Shown here: positions 57,269-64,000 of the stretch, piece by piece
Position numbering within the stretch: the first letter of the stretch is position 1
Layout of the letters: every line of letters begins with the position of its first letter
Assembly (NCBI RefSeq): GCF_000282895.1
Contig: NZ_ALBQ01000004.1
Span: 62,001 to 126,000, forward strand
DNA length: 64,000 nucleotides
Reading direction: 5' to 3'
DNA from: Sphingomonas sp. ATCC 31555
Lineage (GTDB): Bacteria > Pseudomonadota > Alphaproteobacteria > Sphingomonadales > Sphingomonadaceae
Translations under genes and position numbers: made by a program
Notes under the pieces: generated by a model
Database searches by the model: none
The model's input: only the letters and a program-made list of their open reading frames with translations
What the model was told of the DNA's origin: nothing

Positions 57269-59311
57269 TCAATTGCAAGCCTCGCGCGCCTTGGCGAGGG
57301 CGCGGAAGCGGTGCAGCAACGGCTCCGTATAGCCGTTTGGCTGTGTCGCTCCTTCAAAGATCAACGCCTTCGCCGCCTGAAACGCCAAGCTCCGCGCCGG
57401 ATCGCTTGCCATCGAGCGATAGGCTGGGTCGCCGGCATTCTGCGCGTCCACCTTGGCCGCCATGCGCAGCAAAGCGGCTTCCACCTGCGCCGCGCTCGCA
57501 ACGCCGTGCAGCAGCCAATTGGCGATGTGCTGCGACGAAATGCGCAGCGTCGCGCGATCCTCCATTAAACCGATATCGTGCAAGTCCGGCACCTTCGAGC
57601 AACCGACCCCCTGGTCCACCCAGCGAACGACATAGCCCAATATGCCCTGCGCATTGTTGTCCAGTTCCTGCGCGATCTCGTCTGCCGTCCAGTTCCGCCC
57701 CCCGGCGAGCGGCACGGTCAGCAGATCGGACAAAAGCGGCGGCACCGCCGTTGCAAGCGCGCGCTGGCGGGCGAAGACATCGACCTGATGATAATGCGTG
57801 GCGTGCAGCGTCGCCGCGGTGGGGCTCGGAACCCATGCAGTAGTCGCGCCGCTGTTCGGATGCGCGATCTTCTGCGCCAGCATGTCGGCCATTCGATCCG
57901 GCGCCGCCCACATGCCCTTGCCAATCTGCGCCTTGCCGGAAAGGCCGCAATCCAGCCCAATGCGCACGTTACGCGCCTCATAGGCGGCGATCCAGCGCGC
58001 GTTCTTCATCTCGGCCTTGGGCACCATTGGGCCCGTGCGCATGCTGGTGTGAATTTCATCGCCCGTGCGGTCGAGGAATCCGGTGTTGATGAAGAACAGC
58101 CGGTGCTTCAGCGCATGGATGCACGCGGCGAGATTGGCGGAAGTGCGCCGCTCCTCGTCCATCAGGCCGATCTTGATCGTGTTGGGCGCGATCCCAAGCA
58201 GTTTCTCGACGGCACCGTAGAGCCGATCGGCAAAGGCGCATTCCTCGGGCCCATGCATCTTCGGCTTCACGACATAGATCGATCCCGCCCGGCTGTTGCG
58301 CAGCGTGCCCAGACCCTTCAAGTCGTGCAGGCCAATCGCCCCAGTGACGATCGCGTCCAAAACACCCTCGGGCGCTTCTTTGCCGTCTGGCAAAAGCACC
58401 GCCGGCGTCGTCATCAAGTGGCCGACATTTCGGATCAGCAGCACCGCGCGACCGGGTAACGTGACCCCGTTCGCCAGCACGCGATCGGCGACCAGTGTAC
58501 GGGTAAGGCTCTCGCCATTCTTCACGAATGTTTCCGCCAGATCGCCGCGCATTAGTCCGAGCCAATTGGCATAGCCGAGTACCTTGTCCTCGGCATCTAC
58601 CGCCGCGACCGAATCCTCAAGGTCGATGATTGCGGTCAGCGCCGATTCGAGCAGCACATCGGCGATATGATCGGGATCGTCCTTGCCGATCGGATGGCGG
58701 GGATCGCGCACGATGGCGAAGTGCAGCCCGTTGCCGCCACGATAATAGGTCGCCTCCCGCGCGCCGTCCGTGGCGCTGCCGATTTCGGTAGCTGCCGGCG
58801 CAATCTGGTCGAGAAAGCCCCGCGCCCAGGCGATCACCTGCCGGCCTCGCGCCGCATCATAGCCGCCGGAATGCGGCGCACCTTGGATGGCATCGGTGCC
58901 GTACAGGGCATCATACAGGCTGCCCCAGCGCGCGTTTGCCGCGTTGAGCACGAAACGAGCGTTGAGCGCCGGCACCACCAGCTGCGGCCCGGCAAGCGTC
59001 GAAATCTCGGCATCGACATTTTCGGTGGCGATGGCGAACGGCGCCGGCTCAGGCAACAGATAGCCGATCCCGCGCAGAAAGCCCTCGTCGACCGCCTCGC
59101 CGGCCATCAGCCGCGCGTCGATCGCCGCTTGCAGTGCATCCCGCTTGTCAAGGAGCGCGCGATTCACCGGCGCGAGTTCGACGAAGACCGCCGCCGCGCT
59201 CGTCCAGAAGGCAGCGCTATCGATGGAGAGCGGCGGGAGCACGGCCTCCTCGACGAAGCGGGCCAGCGTGGCTGCAACCTGCAATCCGGCGCGGTCAACA
59301 TAAGTCGTCAC
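57269..59311 (-). CDS. glcB: Malate synthase G
   Basis: Malate synthase G condenses glyoxylate with acetyl-CoA to form malate. The 680-residue protein has the G-type layout with an N-terminal clasp, a TIM barrel and a C-terminal domain; visible segments are [62 protein letters not shown], and [16 protein letters not shown]. The end, [18 protein letters not shown], is normal. It is somewhat shorter than E. coli GlcB (about 720). No isocitrate lyase gene is in the window. It is upstream-adjacent to a MarR regulator. Confidence 0.95.
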   Translation of the reverse strand: MTTYVDRAGLQVAATLARFVEEAVLPPLSIDSAAFWTSAAAVFVELAPVNRALLDKRDALQAAIDARLMAGEAVDEGFLRGIGYLLPEPAPFAIATENVDAEISTLAGPQLVVPALNARFVLNAANARWGSLYDALYGTDAIQGAPHSGGYDAARGRQVIAWARGFLDQIAPAATEIGSATDGAREATYYRGGNGLHFAIVRDPRHPIGKDDPDHIADVLLESALTAIIDLEDSVAAVDAEDKVLGYANWLGLMRGDLAETFVKNGESLTRTLVADRVLANGVTLPGRAVLLIRNVGHLMTTPAVLLPDGKEAPEGVLDAIVTGAIGLHDLKGLGTLRNSRAGSIYVVKPKMHGPEECAFADRLYGAVEKLLGIAPNTIKIGLMDEERRTSANLAACIHALKHRLFFINTGFLDRTGDEIHTSMRTGPMVPKAEMKNARWIAAYEARNVRIGLDCGLSGKAQIGKGMWAAPDRMADMLAQKIAHPNSGATTAWVPSPTAATLHATHYHQVDVFARQRALATAVPPLLSDLLTVPLAGGRNWTADEIAQELDNNAQGILGYVVRWVDQGVGCSKVPDLHDIGLMEDRATLRISSQHIANWLLHGVASAAQVEAALLRMAAKVDAQNAGDPAYRSMASDPARSLAFQAAKALIFEGATQPNGYTEPLLHRFRALAKAREACN

Positions 59312-59385
59312 GGAGTCCTCCTCGCGGTTCTTTGCTACACGCCTGGGGAGGGCAGACCCTGTCTACGCGAGGGCACGCCGGGCGA

Positions 59386-59832
59386 TCAACCCCCGTCAAA
59401 TGCCGTAGCCGCCGCCTCGATCCGCGCAAGCATCGCCGAAAGCTGCGCTTTCTCCGCATCCGAGAAGCTGGCGAACAGCCTTGCCTCCAGCTCCAGCGCC
59501 TTGGGCGCGATCTGCTCGTACAGCTGCCATCCTTCCGGCGTCAGCGCGACGAGATGCGACCGCTGGTCACTCGGATTGGCGGCGCGAGCGATCAGGCCGC
59601 GTTCGACCAGTCCGATTGCGGCGCGGCTCACCGTCACCTTGTCCATGCGCGTGCGGCCGCATAGCGCCTGCTGGCTCATCGCCCCGCCTTCTGCAAGCAC
59701 CGCCACGAGTCGCCATTCCGGGATGCGCAGGCCAAACAATGTCCGATATGCGCTGGCCACTGCATAGGATACGGCGTTTGAGGCGATGGACATCCGATAC
59801 GGCAAAAAATTGTTTAATTTCAATGTTGTCAC
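59386..59832 (-). CDS. MarR family transcriptional regulator
   Basis: A 148-residue winged-helix regulator. The DNA-binding part includes IPEWRLVAVLAEGGAMSQQA and RTRMDKVTVSRAAIGLVERGL, with the typical wing segment ANPSDQRSHLVALTPEG. MarR proteins usually repress their own gene and a neighbour and are released by small aromatic ligands. glcB lies 74 bases downstream on the same strand. A possible operator is at 59884-59898. The ligand is unknown; aromatic catabolism would fit the window but is not shown. Confidence 0.88.
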   Translation of the reverse strand: MTTLKLNNFLPYRMSIASNAVSYAVASAYRTLFGLRIPEWRLVAVLAEGGAMSQQALCGRTRMDKVTVSRAAIGLVERGLIARAANPSDQRSHLVALTPEGWQLYEQIAPKALELEARLFASFSDAEKAQLSAMLARIEAAATAFDGG

Positions 59833-59883
59833 GCAGATCCCTCATGTGCGGTTTCGTTTTTCGCAAGTGACAACGCTAACAGG

Positions 59884-59912
59884 TTGCAAATTTTGCAATG
59901 ATACCGGTAACA
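59884..59912. promoter_or_regulatory. Two adjacent operator-like palindromes upstream of the MarR gene
   Basis: TTGCAAATTTTGCAA (59884-59898) is a near-perfect odd-length inverted repeat of the MarR operator kind, and TGATACCGGTAACA (59899-59912) is a palindrome centred on ACCGGT of the kind LacI-family regulators bind. They touch each other, about 52 bases before the MarR start codon. Regulators are inferred from motif shape only. Confidence 0.4.
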
Positions 59913-60016
59913 CTTCGCACTTGCAGCAGACCCTCGTAAGGTGCAGAAAGATCGGGCCTTTCAGGCATCCTCTCCTAAGACTTTCATAGGCTGCCCTTTG
60001 GGGCGGCCTTTTTTTT
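59913..60016 (+). ncRNA. Possible small RNA ending in an orphan plus-strand terminator
   Basis: A strong terminator (below) lies on the plus strand, yet no plus-strand gene precedes it: both flanking genes are on the minus strand. The 100 bases before it have no convincing reading frame, and contain a C-rich CATCCTCTCCT segment (59966-59976) that resembles an anti-ribosome-binding-site sequence. The 5' end is not defined; the start given is only the end of the operator region. Confidence 0.35.
59989..60016 (+). terminator. Rho-independent terminator, plus strand
   Basis: Arms GGCTGCCC (59989-59996) and GGGCGGCC (60001-60008) pair with one G-U around a four-base loop and are followed by eight T residues. 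On the minus strand no T-run follows the stem, so it acts on plus-strand transcription. It lies in the gap between the MarR and prepilin peptidase genes. Confidence 0.75.
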
Positions 60017-60036
60017 GGGCCGTTTGCCGCTGCGGT

Positions 60037-60849
60037 TCAATGCGCGTCAGGTACCCTCGCTAATATCATCGTACTGCCCGGCAGCGGTGATGGCGGAACA
60101 AGATGCGGCGCCAGCCACACCGTCCACGCACCGGCGGCGAGCATCACCCCGAACGGCAGGCGATCCGTCGCCCGCACCCGCCTGCCGGCGCACATCATGC
60201 CCAGCACTGCTGCCAGCCCGATCAGGCTCGCCGCCAGCAGCACCAACGGTAGGTCCTGCCATCCAAGCCAACAGCCGATTGCAGCGAACAGCTTGGGATC
60301 TCCGCCGCCTAGTCCCTGTCGCCCTCGAGCCGCCTTATATCCGCGCGCCACCAGCCATAGCACGGCGAAGCCACCTGCCCCGCCGATTACGCGATCCGCC
60401 AGTGGCGGGCCCAGCGCGAACGCGCCGGTAGCGAGCCCCGCCACGGCCAGCGCGGCATTGAGCGCGTTCGGCAGCCAGAACGCTGCCAGATCGAGGGCGG
60501 CAAGCGCCAGCAGCAGCCAGCCGAACAGTGCACCGGCGGCCCCCTGCAGCCCCGGCACGGCGAGGCCGGCAATCACGCCGATCGCCAACCCGGCGATCTC
60601 CGTCACCACATGGCTCGGCGGGATCGTCGCCTGGCAGTGGCGACATTTGCCTCGCTGCACGAGGAAACTCAGCACCGGTATCAGCTCCGCTGCTGTCAAC
60701 GATCGGGCGCAGCTGTCGCAGGCCGATCGCCCCCGCGTGGCGCGGCGTCCTGCGGGCCAGCGGATTGCGACCACGGCAATGAAGCTGCCGAACACCGCTC
60801 CCAAAACGCCGAGCAGGACGGGCCACCCCCACGCCGCGATCGCGCTCAT
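60037..60849 (-). CDS. Prepilin leader peptidase/N-methyltransferase (A24)
   Basis: This membrane enzyme cleaves and methylates prepilins and type II secretion pseudopilins. The 270-residue protein has a zinc-type cytoplasmic loop with cysteines at 44, 47, 69 and 72 (CDSC ... CRHC), and the two catalytic aspartates: D120 in LAALDLAAFWLPN and D184 in GGGDPKLFAAIG (the GxGD motif). About seven to eight hydrophobic segments. No pilin or secretion genes are in the window. Confidence 0.9.
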   Translation of the reverse strand: MSAIAAWGWPVLLGVLGAVFGSFIAVVAIRWPAGRRATRGRSACDSCARSLTAAELIPVLSFLVQRGKCRHCQATIPPSHVVTEIAGLAIGVIAGLAVPGLQGAAGALFGWLLLALAALDLAAFWLPNALNAALAVAGLATGAFALGPPLADRVIGGAGGFAVLWLVARGYKAARGRQGLGGGDPKLFAAIGCWLGWQDLPLVLLAASLIGLAAVLGMMCAGRRVRATDRLPFGVMLAAGAWTVWLAPHLVPPSPLPGSTMILARVPDAH

Positions 60850-61046
60850 GCGCCTGCCGCTTGCATATTGGAGAGCTCCCAGTGCCGGAACCGCCCGAGC
60901 GTGCCGCGAGTCAGCCGCAAATCGCGGCGCGGTTTATCGGAAGATCGACGGGGTTCATGCACCGCGCCTTCCTGCGGGAGCGCGATCGCTTTTGCAAACC
61001 GTAGCCCGCCCGCCTAGATCGGCGCCAACCGTTGAGAGGAGCCTGT
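60850..61046. other. Intergenic region, nothing recognised
   Basis: The 197 bases between the divergent prepilin peptidase and thiolase genes contain no open frame, repeat or RNA that I can support. GAGAGGAG at 61034-61041 is the ribosome-binding site of the thiolase gene. Confidence 0.5.
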
Positions 61047-62234
61047 ATGTCCGCCGATCCGATCGTGATCCTTTCCTATGCCCGCACGCCGATGGGCAGT
61101 TTTCAGGGATGTCTCGCCGATGCTAGCGCTACCGACCTCGGCGCCACGGCGGTGGGCGCCGCTGTCGAGCGCGCCGGGCTACACGGCGAGGCCGTCGAGC
61201 GCATCTATATGGGCTGCGTGCTTCCCGCCGGACTAGGCCAGGCTCCGGCCCGGCAGGCCGCACTGAAGGCCGGCCTGCCGCTGCACATCGAAGCGACAAC
61301 GATCAACAAGATGTGCGGATCGGGCATGCAGGCGACGATCATGGCGGCCGAGGCGCTTGCCGCCGGCTCGGCCGGTCTACTGGTCGCCGGGGGCATGGAG
61401 AGCATGACCAACGCGCCCTATCTGTCGATGCGTCACCGCAATGGCGCGCGCATCGGCCACGACGTGCTGAAGGACCATATGTTCCTGGACGGGCTGGAAG
61501 ATGCCTATGAGCCCGGCCGGCTGATGGGCAGCTTCGCGGAGGAAACCGCCGGCGAATATCAGTTCACCCGCGATGCGCAGGACGCCTTCGCCATCGCGAG
61601 CCTCGAGCGTGCCAAGGCGGCACAGACCAGCGGAGCGTTCGACCGGGAGATCGTCCCCGTCGATTTGCAGGGCCGTAAGGGCGTCGTGACCGTGGCGCTT
61701 GACGAGCAGCCTGGGAAAGCCGATCCGGCGAAGATCCCGACGCTCAAGCCGGCTTTCGCCAAGGACGGCACGATCACCGCCGCCAATGCCTCGTCGATCT
61801 CGGACGGGGCAGCGGCGCTGGTGCTGGCCCGCGCATCGGTCGCGGAAAAGTTGGGTCTGACGCCGATCGCGCGGATCGTCTCTCATGCCGCCCACGCACA
61901 CGCGCCGGCGCGCTTCACTACCGCACCAGTCTTCGCCATGCGCAAGGCGCTGGAGAAAGCTGGCTGGCAAACGGGCGATGTAGATCTTTTCGAGGTTAAC
62001 GAAGCCTTTGCCTGCGTGACGATGATCGCGATGCAGGACCTGGGCCTCAGCCATGACGTGGTAAACATTCATGGCGGTGCATGCGCGCTAGGCCATCCTA
62101 TCGGCGCGAGCGGTGCGCGAGTGCTGGCGACGCTGCTATCGGCGCTGGAACGCAAGGGCCAGAAGCGCGGCCTGGCATCGCTGTGCATCGGCGGAGGCGA
62201 AGCGACAGCCGTGGCGGTGGAACTCATGGACTGA
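61047..62234 (+). CDS. Acetyl-CoA C-acyltransferase (thiolase)
   Basis: A 395-residue thiolase that joins or splits acyl-CoA units. The nucleophilic cysteine is C90 in NKMCGSGMQAT, the catalytic His lies in GACALGHPIGASGAR (near 350), and the second Cys in SLCIGGGEATAVAVEL (near 380); NEAFA is also present. The length and motifs fit biosynthetic or degradative thiolase type. The start at 61047 follows GAGAGGAG. The gene is alone on the plus strand ahead of the YjdF-like gene; acetoacetyl-CoA or a tyrosine-derived substrate cannot be decided from sequence. Confidence 0.93.
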   Translation: MSADPIVILSYARTPMGSFQGCLADASATDLGATAVGAAVERAGLHGEAVERIYMGCVLPAGLGQAPARQAALKAGLPLHIEATTINKMCGSGMQATIMAAEALAAGSAGLLVAGGMESMTNAPYLSMRHRNGARIGHDVLKDHMFLDGLEDAYEPGRLMGSFAEETAGEYQFTRDAQDAFAIASLERAKAAQTSGAFDREIVPVDLQGRKGVVTVALDEQPGKADPAKIPTLKPAFAKDGTITAANASSISDGAAALVLARASVAEKLGLTPIARIVSHAAHAHAPARFTTAPVFAMRKALEKAGWQTGDVDLFEVNEAFACVTMIAMQDLGLSHDVVNIHGGACALGHPIGASGARVLATLLSALERKGQKRGLASLCIGGGEATAVAVELMD

Positions 62235-62292
62235 CGAGTTGCGCGAGCGAGCGCTGCTCGACATGCGGGAGGAAAGAAGTCATCCCTCTCCC

Positions 62293-62937
62293 ATGTCTTC
62301 CTACGGCTCTGCCTGGCGCGGGCTTCCGCGACCGCAGCTGGCGTCGCTCCTGCTCCTCGGCCTCGCCGTCGTCTTTGCGAACATCCGCCAGCCCTACCCG
62401 GAAATCGCGCCGCTGCAGCACCTGCCGACCGTGCTGCTGCTTTTGGCGGCCCCGCCTCTGCTGCGGCGCTGGCCCTTATCGGATGCCGCTATCGTCGGCT
62501 TGCTCCTCTTCTGGCTGCTCCACACGCTGGGTGGCCGCTACACCTATTCGAACGTCCCCTATGACGCCTGGGCGGTCGCTCTTACTGGGCACAGCATCGG
62601 CGGCACGCTCGGGCTTGTGCGCAACGGCTATGACCGGTTCGTGCATCTGGCGTTCGGCCTGCTGTGGGTGGCACCTGTTGCACAGGCGATGCACCGCCAC
62701 GCCAGCATGGGGCGGCGTGCGGGCGTGTGGACCGCATTCCTGTTCGTCGGTGCAATGAGTGCCTTTTACGAGATCTTCGAATGGCTGCTGACGATCCTCA
62801 TCGCCCCAGACATGGCCGATGAGTATAACGGCCAGCAGGGCGATGCTTGGGATCCGCAAAAGGATATGGCGATCGCCTTATTCGGCGCCGCCCTCGCTGC
62901 GATTTGGCTTTGGCCCCGCAGGAACGACGCCGCCTGA
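62293..62937 (+). CDS. DUF2238 (YjdF-like) inner-membrane protein
   Basis: A 214-residue membrane protein with about five to six hydrophobic segments (LASLLLLGLAVVFANI; LLLFWLLHTLGGRYTY; FVHLAFGLLWVAPVAQAM). The His and acidic residues in HTLGGRYTY, DRFVHLAFG and YEIFEWL are conserved in the family. Function unknown. The start is uncertain: an in-frame ATG at 62263 is the alternative, with GGAGGAAAG lying between the two. It is 58 bases after the thiolase gene on the same strand. Confidence 0.82.
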   Translation: MSSYGSAWRGLPRPQLASLLLLGLAVVFANIRQPYPEIAPLQHLPTVLLLLAAPPLLRRWPLSDAAIVGLLLFWLLHTLGGRYTYSNVPYDAWAVALTGHSIGGTLGLVRNGYDRFVHLAFGLLWVAPVAQAMHRHASMGRRAGVWTAFLFVGAMSAFYEIFEWLLTILIAPDMADEYNGQQGDAWDPQKDMAIALFGAALAAIWLWPRRNDAA

Positions 62938-62950
62938 TCGCGGCGCCCGT

Positions 62951-63433
62951 CTACCGCACCGCCTCCCCCGGATCGGTCCCCCAAAGACGCGCCTGCTCGA
63001 CATAGCCTGCGCGGCCCGCGACGTCGAACCAGCACCAGCCGGCGTTGCACGCGCTGATCCGCCCCACCACTCCCGGGGCCGCGCGCCAGCTGATGTGCGA
63101 ATCGCCCGCGGGGGTGCGTCGCAGTTCGGCCACGCCGCCGCGCACGATTCCCGTGCGTTTGTCCTCGAGCAGGTTTGCCTGCATCCAGCCTTCCGCGCCA
63201 TCCGGATCGCGCACCTTCAGCCATGCGCCGTAACTGGCGACCACCTTCAGCGGCAGGCCGCGGCGCTGATAGAACCAACTGGTCGGATAGTTGCGCCCCG
63301 GCCCGCTACGCATCCGCGCCTTGCTGGCCTTCAGCGAGGCATAATAAGGCGGCTTGCGCTCCGCATGCGCAGGAGCGGCGAACGCCAGGACCGCCAGAGT
63401 CAAAAGTCCAATCGAGAAGCATCGATGCTGCAT
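62951..63433 (-). CDS. Secreted SH3-domain protein
   Basis: A 160-residue exported protein. The signal peptide is MQHRCFSIGLLTLAVLAFAA with cleavage after PAHA. Two SH3-like segments follow: about 38-85 (RMRSGPGRNYPTSWFYQRRG, GAWLKVRDPDGAEGW) and about 95-155 (GVAELRRTPAGD, CNAGWCWFDVAGRAGYV). Such domains bind cell-wall peptides. It is convergent with the YjdF-like gene, 13 bases apart, and divergent from the dehydrogenase at the right edge, 74 bases away. Confidence 0.85.
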   Translation of the reverse strand: MQHRCFSIGLLTLAVLAFAAPAHAERKPPYYASLKASKARMRSGPGRNYPTSWFYQRRGLPLKVVASYGAWLKVRDPDGAEGWMQANLLEDKRTGIVRGGVAELRRTPAGDSHISWRAAPGVVGRISACNAGWCWFDVAGRAGYVEQARLWGTDPGEAVR

Positions 63434-63507
63434 GGCCCCGTCTATCGACCAGCGGCGCAAGCGCTTCAACCGTTGACTGCATCGAACGCACTCGCCAAGC
63501 CATTGCC

Positions 63508-64000
63508 ATGGCCGATCCAAAGCGACCGTCCCGCCCCCGGGTGATTTTAACGCGCGCGCTGCCGCACGCCAGCGAAGCGCGAATGGGCGAGCTGTTCGAC
63601 TCGGTACCGAATCCCGACGATCGCGCGATGGACGCCGCGGCTCTCTCCGCCGCCATGGCCGATGCCGACGTGCTGGTGCCGACCGTCACCGACCGCATTA
63701 CAACGGATCTGATAGCCGCCGCGCCCAATCGGTTGCGGCTGATCGCCAATTACGGCGCCGGCGTCGGCCATATCGACCTCAAGGCCGCTCGCGCCCGCGG
63801 CATCGTCGTTACCAACACCCCCGGCGTGCTGACCGACGATACCGCCGACATGGCGATGGCGCTGATCCTCGCCGTGCCGCGCCGACTGGTGGAAGGCGAC
63901 AAGCTGGTCCGCTCGGGCGCGTGGCGCGGCTGGAGCCCCACCAGTATGCGCGGCCACCGGATCGGGGGGCGCAGGCTAGGCATCCTCGGTATGGGCCGTA
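63508..64000 (+). CDS. D-isomer-specific 2-hydroxyacid dehydrogenase, N-terminal part (cut by right edge)
   Basis: The frame runs from the ATG at 63508 (MADPKRPSRPRVILTRALPH) to the right edge without a stop, 164 residues. It shows the substrate-binding half of the family (NYGAGVGHIDLKAARARGI, VVTNTPGVLTDDTADMAMAL) and the start of the NAD-binding motif (RRLGILGMGR, the first half of GxGxxG) at the edge. The best fit is glyoxylate/hydroxypyruvate reductase, which would match malate synthase G in the same window, but the catalytic Arg, Glu and His are outside the window. The C-terminal part is missing only because the window ends. Confidence 0.88.
   Translation, partial: MADPKRPSRPRVILTRALPHASEARMGELFDSVPNPDDRAMDAAALSAAMADADVLVPTVTDRITTDLIAAAPNRLRLIANYGAGVGHIDLKAARARGIVVTNTPGVLTDDTADMAMALILAVPRRLVEGDKLVRSGAWRGWSPTSMRGHRIGGRRLGILGMGR

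Noticed and set aside
57166..57357. 64-codon upstream extension of tamA
   Set aside because: It would bury the signal peptide. GAAGGAGG directly before the GTG at 57165 decides the start.

Overview
The window is a stretch of high-GC alphaproteobacterial chromosome and looks like a sphingomonad (Sphingomonas or a close relative). The gene order yqeY-dnaG-rpoD, the complete 14-gene nuo operon running into birA-coaX-rnj-DUF1467, a TamA/TamB pair, malate synthase G, and several small proteins that I associate with Sphingomonadaceae all support this. The assignment rests on gene content and order; no rRNA or tRNA is present. Both ends cut a gene: yqeY on the left and a 2-hydroxyacid dehydrogenase on the right.

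Layout. 1-4800: the end of yqeY, a DUF559 endonuclease-fold gene bracketed by inverted palindromic repeats, then dnaG and rpoD with a terminator. 4900-8430: a protein of unknown function, then a MoxR ATPase / von Willebrand factor A protein / DUF2314-DUF2185 operon. 8439-11900: a divergent pair (an Hpt-like protein without its histidine, and a membrane-anchored coiled-coil protein), a decayed short-chain dehydrogenase, and a small unknown. 11898-30362 (minus strand): nuoA to nuoN, followed by birA, coaX, rnj and a DUF1467 gene. The nuo operon carries two extra genes, an NTF2/SnoaL-fold protein between nuoD and nuoE and a 55-residue membrane protein between nuoE and nuoF.

30492-37615 (minus strand): a triple-CheW protein and a soluble chemoreceptor with five PAS repeats, then suhB, efp, an M23 peptidase and an L,D-transpeptidase. 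37824-41267 (plus strand): a VirJ/AcvB-type hydrolase and MprF, which together point to aminoacyl-phosphatidylglycerol metabolism. 41324-49211 (plus strand): a beta-hydroxyacid dehydrogenase, a palindromic repeat pair, a small membrane protein, an FAD/NAD(P) protein, and a run starting with hppD-hmgA (tyrosine to maleylacetoacetate) that continues through a Rieske protein, a GNAT, a MaoC dehydratase and a flavin amine oxidase. 49208-57165 (minus strand): a Baeyer-Villiger-type monooxygenase, tamB and tamA. 57269-64000: malate synthase G, a MarR regulator, a possible small RNA, a prepilin peptidase, a thiolase, a YjdF-like membrane protein, an SH3 protein and the partial dehydrogenase.

The most unusual items are the DUF559 gene inside inverted REP-like repeats, the two extra genes in the complex I operon, the exactly periodic five-PAS receptor next to a three-CheW protein, the Hpt-like protein lacking its phosphoacceptor, a decayed SDR gene, and an orphan terminator after a possible small RNA. 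No CRISPR array, insertion sequence with a transposase, prophage or RNA operon was seen. Coordinates, reading frames and motifs were read from the sequence; family names come from recognition of the translated proteins without a database search.
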